A DNA stretch of 11,234 nucleotides from Synergistaceae bacterium (lineage in GTDB: Bacteria > Synergistota > Synergistia > Synergistales > Aminobacteriaceae). The notes beneath the pieces were generated by a model that did no database searches, was not told the origin of the DNA, and saw nothing but the letters and a program-made list of their open reading frames with translations. The position numbers and the translations under genes are program-made. Positions 6,302-11,234 of this stretch are shown piece by piece. Position 1 is the first letter of the stretch. Every line of letters begins with the position of its first letter. Location: assembly GCA_017394925.1 (NCBI GenBank), contig JAFPWQ010000021.1, positions 1 to 11,234 on the forward strand, read 5' to 3'.

Positions 6302-6911
6302 CCATGAATTATTCATTGAAGGATTAGCCGCACTGATTAAAGAACGTGATGACATTGTGCTTGCAGGTCAGGCCAAAGACGGATTAGCGGCAATTTCAGA
6401 GACAGAGAAGATAAAGCCCGATGTGATTCTGATGGATATATCTATGCCGGAGCTTAACGGGATAAAAGCAATACGTCAGATTCTGCCGAAGTTCCCAGAC
6501 ATGAAGATTATCATGCTCTCAATGTACAACAGCAGGGAATTAATCGTTGAGAGTTTAATTGCAGGGGCGCAGGGTTATGTTCTGAAGGAATGCAGATCCG
6601 ATGAATTATACGAGGCAATACGTACAGTCATGGAAGGAAATTTTTACATTGCGAAGACCTCTCTTGAAGTGATGATTAAAGATTATATTCGTTTGCTCAA
6701 GGCAGAAGAAAAGAATTCATCACACAGACTTTCAGACCGTGAACGCGAAGTGCTGAAATATCTTGCTGACGGACTGAACACGAAAGAGATTGCATACGAA
6801 CTTTCAATCAGCAAGAACACAGTCGACATTCACCGGAGGCACATCATGGAGAAGACCGGCTGCACCAGTATGGCCGGACTTGTGCGTTATGCGATCAGGG
6901 AGGGATATTAG
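6264..6911 (+). CDS. NarL/FixJ-family response regulator
   Basis: 215 residues. The receiver domain has the acidic pair D12-D13, phospho-acceptor D58 (LMDISMPELNG) and K108 (YVLKE). The C-terminal LuxR-type helix-turn-helix runs LSDREREVLKYLADGLNTKE to VDIHRRHIMEKTG. The ATG at 6264 is chosen over an upstream in-frame TTG at 6258 because AAAGGAG (6248-6254) sits 9 nt before it. It overlaps the kinase gene and ends one base before the desulfurase ATG. Its targets are not visible; the coupled desulfurase and nearby yedE are candidates. Confidence 0.92.
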   Translation: MTTKPTRILLADDHELFIEGLAALIKERDDIVLAGQAKDGLAAISETEKIKPDVILMDISMPELNGIKAIRQILPKFPDMKIIMLSMYNSRELIVESLIAGAQGYVLKECRSDELYEAIRTVMEGNFYIAKTSLEVMIKDYIRLLKAEEKNSSHRLSDREREVLKYLADGLNTKEIAYELSISKNTVDIHRRHIMEKTGCTSMAGLVRYAIREGY

Positions 6912-6912
6912 A

Positions 6913-8079
6913 ATGTCATGTTATCTCAATAATGCTGCTACAACATGGCCTAAGCCCGAATGTGTTAGTGAATCTGTCCGTGAGTTTATGCTGAAGGGAG
7001 GCGCAAATTCATCAAGGGGTACGTCATCAGAGCGCGACATGGGAACTATGAATCTGATTCTTGATTGTCGCATGAGACTTGCGGAATTATTCGGGGGCTA
7101 TGATGATTCAAATCCTCTTCTGGTTACGTTCACAGCAAATATAACTGAGGCACTGAATTTTACGTTACGCGGCTATCTTCGTGAGGGAATGAGCGTAATC
7201 ACGTCCTCAATGGAACATAACGCCGTGATGAGACCGTTAAGAGCACTTGAGAATCGCGGGGTTAATGTCGAAGTTGTGAGAGCAGACTCACATGGCCGTC
7301 TTAATCCTTCTGATTTTGAGAACGCACTAATGAATCATAAATACAATCTCGCAGTAATATCTCATGCAAGCAATGTATGCGGAACTGTTCAGCCGTTAAA
7401 CGAGATTGCAGAGTTATGCGTGAAATATAATGTGCCTCTTGTACTCGATACAGCACAGACAGCAGGAGTGATTGGGATTAATGCGTCTGAATTAAAACTT
7501 GCGGCTCTTTGCTTCACTGGTCATAAGGGCTTAATGGGGCCTCAGGGTACAGGCGGAATAATCTGGTCTCCTGAATTTGCATCACGAGTTGAGCCAGTAA
7601 TAACAGGGGGAACAGGCAGCTATTCACATCTTGAAACACAGCCTGAAGACATGCCCGATAAATTTGAATCAGGTACACCGAATCTTCCCGGCATTGCAGG
7701 TTTGAATTCCGCGCTTCAATGGCTAAAAGATACAGGCATAAAGAACATCGCAGAGAAAGAAAAATTGACGGGTGAATATCTGCTTGAGAAATTGCTTGCG
7801 GTTGACGATTTGATTCTTTCAGGAAGGCATGACATGAATAATCGTGTGTCAGTGTTTGCATTTAACGTTAATGGAATCGATAACGGGATATTAGCCGATG
7901 AACTTTCATGTTCAGGATTTGAGACGAGACCGGGCCTGCATTGCGCACCTTCAGCACATAAAACTCTGAATACATTTCCTCAGGGGGCATTGAGAGTTTC
8001 GCCGGGATATTTCACTTCGCGTGATGATATTGATTCATTCATTGAGGCACTTAATACAGCAATCGGGAAGAGCAAATAA
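6913..8079 (+). CDS. Class V aminotransferase: cysteine desulfurase / selenocysteine lyase family
   Basis: 388 residues, PLP-dependent. Visible active-site features are D179 and Q182 (LDTAQTAG), the Schiff-base K205 in FTGHKGLMGPQG, and C344 in RPGLHCAPSAHKT, the persulfide/perselenide Cys; the C-terminal ALRVSPGYFTSRDDI is typical of group II (SufS/CsdA-like) enzymes. They release sulfur from cysteine or selenium from selenocysteine. The NNAATTWPKP N terminus resembles stand-alone desulfurases often found with selenium genes. The start at 6913 has a strong Shine-Dalgarno (AGGGAGGG just upstream, 6897-6904) and lies one base after the regulator stop; an open frame extends back to 6790 but that part lies inside the regulator gene. 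The context suggests selenium delivery; S versus Se preference cannot be read from sequence. Confidence 0.9.
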   Translation: MSCYLNNAATTWPKPECVSESVREFMLKGGANSSRGTSSERDMGTMNLILDCRMRLAELFGGYDDSNPLLVTFTANITEALNFTLRGYLREGMSVITSSMEHNAVMRPLRALENRGVNVEVVRADSHGRLNPSDFENALMNHKYNLAVISHASNVCGTVQPLNEIAELCVKYNVPLVLDTAQTAGVIGINASELKLAALCFTGHKGLMGPQGTGGIIWSPEFASRVEPVITGGTGSYSHLETQPEDMPDKFESGTPNLPGIAGLNSALQWLKDTGIKNIAEKEKLTGEYLLEKLLAVDDLILSGRHDMNNRVSVFAFNVNGIDNGILADELSCSGFETRPGLHCAPSAHKTLNTFPQGALRVSPGYFTSRDDIDSFIEALNTAIGKSK

Positions 8080-8091
8080 AACTCCTCCCGA
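8063..8091. terminator. Hairpin between convergent desulfurase and Se/S-carrier genes
   Basis: Arms TCGGGAAGAG (8063-8072) and CTCCTCCCGA (8082-8091) surround a 9-nt loop. On the minus strand all ten positions pair (one as G-U); on the plus strand one is an A-C mismatch. It overlaps the last codons of the desulfurase gene. No U tract follows on either strand, so it may end or protect transcripts rather than act as a standard intrinsic terminator. Confidence 0.45.
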
Positions 8092-8096
8092 ATTCG

Positions 8097-8354
8097 CTAA
8101 CAAAATTTCATTCGTTCGGGATTGCCTGCCTGACCGTCAAAAAATTTCAGGATTCTAATTTCATTCTCAGTGATAATTTTCGTGATTGCGTCTCTGTCAT
8201 TCTCATCATGAAACATCACGCATACCCCGCAGCATTTATCTGCCTCTCGTGGTGTGGGAGCAAACGTACACTTTATGCTTTTACTCTTGAGAATGTCATA
8301 TAGTCTCTGAGCATTCGTTACGTCAGGGAATAACACATAATGCTTCGTGTTCAA
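8097..8354 (-). CDS. DUF3343 putative Se/S carrier-like protein
   Basis: 85 residues. The pattern of an N-terminal beta strand (HYVLFPDVTNAQRLYDIL), then PTPREADKCCGVCVMF and a C-terminal Cys is that of DUF3343 proteins, which are described as putative Se/S carriers because they co-occur with selenium genes. Cys41, Cys42, Cys45 and the terminal Cys85 are candidate carriers of a perselenide or persulfide. The start is TTG (complement of 8352-8354) overlapping the reductase stop as TTGA; the next in-frame Met is residue 47, inside the conserved domain, so TTG is required. GGAG lies 11 nt upstream. It is the last gene of the activase/double-cubane operon and faces the desulfurase, a plausible donor. 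Confidence 0.82.
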   Translation of the reverse strand: MNTKHYVLFPDVTNAQRLYDILKSKSIKCTFAPTPREADKCCGVCVMFHDENDRDAITKIITENEIRILKFFDGQAGNPERMKFC

Positions 8355-9628
8355 TTGCCGAGCATCTCCAGGAATGCGCCTATACGGGTCTTCAATTGTT
8401 CAACGTCATTGTCTGTGTAGTCAGTCTCAACACCGAGAACAGGAATTCCGGCTTTATTCAGCTCGCGTTCAACAAAGTAGCCTTCAATGTCATATATGCC
8501 GCAGAATTTGAGATTGACATCGATAACTCCGTCAGCTTTGTACTCTTCGGCAAGGCGTTTTATATCATCAATGCGTTCATGATTGGGCGTGAAACATGCA
8601 CAGTGAATCGCTCCCATATAACGCTCAGTCAAATGCGAAATCATTTCATCAATCGTTGAGCCGGATTCGTCAACACACTTCTCATAGTACCTAACGCCTG
8701 TACACATCTCCTCACAGACAACAGCACCTCCGAGCGTTTCGATTATGTGATGCAGCTTCCAATTCGGAATCGAAAGAGGCGTACCCGTAAGCAAGATTCG
8801 TTTTGTGCCTTTGGGGAACACTGAGACATTATTCTTTGCGCGTTCTTCAAGTTCATCGCATAACTTGTTGATTTGATTCGTGATTCTCGCAGGGTCATCA
8901 TAGAATGCAATCTGTGTTATGAGTAATACATCCTTGCCGCTTATCGGGATATTCTCAAGTTTTCGGAAACTCGCGAGTCTCTGAAGGGCTTTGCGTTTCA
9001 GATTCAAAAGTTTAATTGCCGCGCGTAAATTTGCAGGCGTAACTTTGTTGCCGGTCAGCTCTTCGCATTTCTTAAGATAGCCGTGAATTTCTTCGTTCCA
9101 GTGAGCATAATCTTCAGGTCTCTTCATTTGGGGAATGTCCATGATATACATCTCTGCATCCTCTGAAAGAATCTCCCATGCTTTTTTCTTTCCGTCGCAT
9201 GTATTCTCACCCACAAACATATCTGCGAGTCTGAAAAACGGACATGTACGGTCAAATCTTGCGCCTAAACTCGCCTTGATTAACGGACATGTTGCAGCCG
9301 GTAATTTCTTTTCGCCTCCTGGAACCCAGAACTGTGAACCCGAACATAATCCCGTTGCAATTGCTCCTGCTGAGACTGGAATCTCATCGGGTACATGAAT
9401 GCAGAATGTCCCTACAACTTTTCCGCCGTTCTTTTTATGCTCAACAAGTTCAGCGGGTCTGAGGCCGTGTATCTCTGCAACTACGAGATTGAAATAGTCC
9501 ATCGATTCGGGTCTGTTCTCCTGTGAGAGATAAACATCACCGAATGCACCGGGTAAAGCCTCGCAAAGCAAATCATGAGTCTTTACGTCCATTCCGAGAG
9601 ATTCCCACATTGAATGATAATCTGCCAT
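8351..9628 (-). CDS. Double-cubane-cluster-type anaerobic reductase (2-hydroxyacyl-CoA dehydratase superfamily, HgdB-like)
   Basis: 425 residues with the HgdB/FldB/BcrC-type two-domain layout. The N-terminal domain has GTFCIHVPDEI (C76), TCPLIKASLG (C114), C129 and NTCDGKKKAWE (C144). The C-terminal domain has CEEMCTG (C305, C309), HCACFTPN (C343, C345) and C376 in LKFCGIY. The opening MADYHSMWE, ITQIAFYDDP and GTPLSIPNWKLHHIIE fit the single-gene double-cubane-cluster reductases, whose characterised member from Carboxydothermus holds an [Fe8S9] cluster and reduces small molecules with ATP-driven electrons from an activase. The physiological substrate is unknown. It starts 7 nt after the small HgdB-like gene, with Shine-Dalgarno GAGGGGG (complement of 9639-9645), and overlaps the carrier gene by 4 nt. 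Confidence 0.87.
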   Translation of the reverse strand: MADYHSMWESLGMDVKTHDLLCEALPGAFGDVYLSQENRPESMDYFNLVVAEIHGLRPAELVEHKKNGGKVVGTFCIHVPDEIPVSAGAIATGLCSGSQFWVPGGEKKLPAATCPLIKASLGARFDRTCPFFRLADMFVGENTCDGKKKAWEILSEDAEMYIMDIPQMKRPEDYAHWNEEIHGYLKKCEELTGNKVTPANLRAAIKLLNLKRKALQRLASFRKLENIPISGKDVLLITQIAFYDDPARITNQINKLCDELEERAKNNVSVFPKGTKRILLTGTPLSIPNWKLHHIIETLGGAVVCEEMCTGVRYYEKCVDESGSTIDEMISHLTERYMGAIHCACFTPNHERIDDIKRLAEEYKADGVIDVNLKFCGIYDIEGYFVERELNKAGIPVLGVETDYTDNDVEQLKTRIGAFLEMLGN

Positions 9629-9635
9629 AATACTT

Positions 9636-10400
9636 TTACCCCCTCGTGTAATTTATTCTTTCACCCTCGCAGTAAGGGCAGCTCTCATAAACATAGTCAT
9701 AATTGCCGTGAATATCACAGAAGTCCTCAATGATTCGATAATTCGTGTTGCCATAAAGTGAGTCAATCTGTCTGTATATCCCTGAAGCACTCTGAACTTT
9801 TACGCGCGTGAATTCAACCGGCGAATCATAAAAGCAAAAGTGATTCGAGACTTCACGAAGCATGTTTATTCTTTCATCAACGGGAAGAAATTTCGTATAG
9901 TACTCTGCAATGTACATTCGTAAACCGTCAATGTCAGAATAATTTTTTAGTTTATGAATCAATTCGTCAGTCTCATCTTGAATTTCACACATGCACCTGT
10001 GATACGTATCTTCAAGTTCATGTATCAGTCTCACGTTATCGCCGTCATAAATGAATACGTTCTTATTCAGCTTTAGCATTTCACGCGTCATTAACGGACA
10101 GAAGTCATCAACGACAATCAGCCTTGCACTGTGAATCAGCGGACATTTATCGGTTTTAGCGTAAGTAATCGTTGCGTCAATCAACGGACATAAATTTTTC
10201 TCGCATGAATAACTCAGAATATCTCCGTCAATGCCGTGAACAGGAATTGCCATTAACCCGAACGATTCGAGAATCTCAACGGGAACATGTGAGCCGATAT
10301 AGCCAGTCACATCATCAGATTCAGACGCACGGATAACTGCACGAACATATGCATCACGTCTGAGGCCTTCAAGATATTCAAACAGTTCAGAGCAATTCAT
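9636..10400 (-). CDS. Small HgdB-like protein, single-domain relative of the double-cubane reductase
   Basis: 254 residues. Residues 31-110 align by eye with the N-terminal domain of the downstream reductase: VTGYIGSHVPVEI against VVGTFCIHVPDEI, and CPLIDA against CPLIKA. C71, C86 and C101 repeat the 15-residue spacing of C114, C129 and C144 exactly. The cysteine matching C76 is Gly36, and the C-terminal Cys-rich domain is missing; instead there is a helical stretch and a terminal C228 plus CPYC (C241, C244). It could be a partner subunit, cluster scaffold or regulator of the reductase; the function is unknown. It overlaps the activase stop by 4 nt and precedes the reductase by 7 nt, so all three are made together. 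Confidence 0.75.
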   Translation of the reverse strand: MNCSELFEYLEGLRRDAYVRAVIRASESDDVTGYIGSHVPVEILESFGLMAIPVHGIDGDILSYSCEKNLCPLIDATITYAKTDKCPLIHSARLIVVDDFCPLMTREMLKLNKNVFIYDGDNVRLIHELEDTYHRCMCEIQDETDELIHKLKNYSDIDGLRMYIAEYYTKFLPVDERINMLREVSNHFCFYDSPVEFTRVKVQSASGIYRQIDSLYGNTNYRIIEDFCDIHGNYDYVYESCPYCEGERINYTRG

Positions 10401-11158
10401 TTTCCCAGTAACGCAGCTCCTATTGCACCGGCATATCTTGCGTCAGGTGCAGTTTGAACTTCAACGTTAAGACCTTCTGAGAGCTTTTTTATTATGAACG
10501 CACTATCACAGAATCCGCCGGTCAGAAAAAATTTTCCGTTTGAATGTGAATTCTTTCGGCTTACTAGTGATGCCACTTTCGACACAACAGAACCTACTGC
10601 CCCACATGCAATATCTTCTCTAGGTGTGCCGATTCCCATGAGACTCACAATTTCACTTTCAGCGAAGACAGTACACATTGACGAAATTTTTATGTCGCGT
10701 CCTCTTTCAGCAAATGAGAAAAACTCCTGCAAAGTTAATCCCATTCTGTTGGCCATGACCTCAAGAAATTTTCCCGTTCCAGCAGAGCATTTATCATTCA
10801 TCACGAAATCAATCACTCTCCCGTTCACGAGAAAAATAACTTTCGTGTCCTGACCTCCAATATCAATGACTGTGAGATTATCGCCGCCCAGAAAAGCCGC
10901 TCCCTTTCCATGACATGTTATTTCTGTCAGAGTGTTATCGGCATAAGGCACTGAGACTCGGCCGTAACCTGTAGCAGTGATTCGCATTTCATCGCGTGAA
11001 TATCCTTCTGAGAGAATCTGATTCAGAATCGATTCTGCTGTCTCTCTGCTGTTCCATCCTGACGGCATTAATATTCGTGTGAGTATTCGCGTTTTCGATT
11101 CGTCAATGAGGACTGCTTTAGCCGCCGTTGAGCCTATATCTATTCCTACATACAGCAT
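10397..11158 (-). CDS. ATP-dependent activase of 2-hydroxyacyl-CoA dehydratase / double-cubane type (HgdC-like)
   Basis: 253 residues of the ASKHA ATPase fold: phosphate-1 motif GIDIGSTAAK (5-14), phosphate-2 DIGGQDTK (99-106) and adenosine motif FLTGG (211-215). C124 (NDKCSAGTGKF) and C162 (SSMCTVFAESE) are the two ligands each monomer gives to the [4Fe-4S] cluster shared across the dimer. The family uses ATP hydrolysis to drive a low-potential electron into its partner enzyme. Partners here are the HgdB-like genes directly downstream (4-nt overlap). The length is usual. The start ATG shares one base with the stop of the preceding gene (TAATG), so the operon starts outside the window. Confidence 0.93.
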   Translation of the reverse strand: MLYVGIDIGSTAAKAVLIDESKTRILTRILMPSGWNSRETAESILNQILSEGYSRDEMRITATGYGRVSVPYADNTLTEITCHGKGAAFLGGDNLTVIDIGGQDTKVIFLVNGRVIDFVMNDKCSAGTGKFLEVMANRMGLTLQEFFSFAERGRDIKISSMCTVFAESEIVSLMGIGTPREDIACGAVGSVVSKVASLVSRKNSHSNGKFFLTGGFCDSAFIIKKLSEGLNVEVQTAPDARYAGAIGAALLGK

Positions 11159-11234
11159 TAGAATATCAGCGTGTTGTCCGCGCCTGTTATCATCTCCATG
11201 ATCTCAAACATGTTCGAGATCGTACCCGCGCCGA
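11158..11234 (-). CDS. Unidentified gene, C-terminal 24 codons only
   Basis: The minus-strand frame is open from the right edge to a TAA at 11160-11158 that overlaps the activase ATG as TAATG. The tail reads ...NMFEIMEMITGADNTLIF. I do not recognise it. The one-base overlap indicates it is co-transcribed with the activase, so it is probably another part of the same system. Confidence 0.6.
   Translation of the reverse strand, partial: GAGTISNMFEIMEMITGADNTLIF

Noticed and set aside
6790..6912. 41-codon N-terminal extension of the desulfurase
   Set aside because: It lies wholly within the regulator's HTH region in another frame; the ATG at 6913 has a strong Shine-Dalgarno and begins at the conserved YLNNAATT start of the family.
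8087..8120. Second hairpin CCCGAA/TTCGGG reaching into the carrier gene
   Set aside because: Only six pairs, it competes with the better 8063-8091 stem, and no T tract follows.
8318..8353. Possible Sec readthrough of the TGA ending the double-cubane reductase
   Set aside because: The frame after TGA runs about ten unconserved codons to a stop, and the reductase already has its expected C terminus.
10494..10853. 119-codon plus-strand open frame
   Set aside because: Antisense shadow of the activase ATPase domain.
1..11234. CRISPR arrays, insertion sequences, phage genes or attachment repeats
   Set aside because: No direct-repeat arrays, transposase or integrase genes, or terminal inverted repeats were seen; the gene order looks like ordinary operons around a tRNA gene.

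Overview
The window reads as a selenium-metabolism neighbourhood in an obligately anaerobic, probably amino-acid-fermenting bacterium of moderate GC (Clostridia or Synergistota would fit; the sequence alone does not decide). The strongest evidence is a truncated grdB-type gene (Stickland glycine/betaine/sarcosine reductase selenoprotein B) with an in-frame UGA in a U-x-x-C-x-x-C active site and a hairpin just downstream. About 4.7 kb away, in the same window, lies the tRNA that reads such UGA codons, selC (anticodon UCA).

Layout from left to right. 1-567 (+): 3' part of grdB, then a bidirectional hairpin terminator. 617-3048 (-): a four-gene redox/iron operon of metallo-beta-lactamase-fold hydrolase, flavodoxin-ferredoxin (EFR1-like), bacterioferritin-like protein and rubrerythrin. 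3169-3528 (+): a divergent HxlR-family regulator with a cysteine-rich tail. 3603-4901 (+): yedE-yedF, the putative selenium importer and its TusA-like partner, preceded by an inverted repeat that overlaps the yedE Shine-Dalgarno and followed by a strong terminator. 4972-5069 (-): selC. 5219-8079 (+): a tightly coupled set of cytosolic PAS histidine kinase, NarL-type response regulator and class V aminotransferase (cysteine desulfurase/selenocysteine lyase family). 8097-11158 (-): a convergent operon of ATP-driven activase, small HgdB-like protein, double-cubane-cluster-type anaerobic reductase and DUF3343 Se/S-carrier-like protein; the gene upstream of the activase runs off the right edge.

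How the parts may work together (inference): YedE brings in a selenium species, YedF and the DUF3343 protein carry it as persulfide/perselenide, and the desulfurase/lyase mobilises it for selenophosphate and Sec-tRNA synthesis. GrdB is a consumer. The two-component pair, translationally coupled to the desulfurase, is a candidate regulator of this supply. The activase/double-cubane operon ends in the carrier gene, which ties an ATP-dependent low-potential reductase to selenium or sulfur chemistry. selA, selB and selD are not in the window. The redox operon probably protects oxygen-sensitive enzymes and is probably controlled by the divergent HxlR protein.
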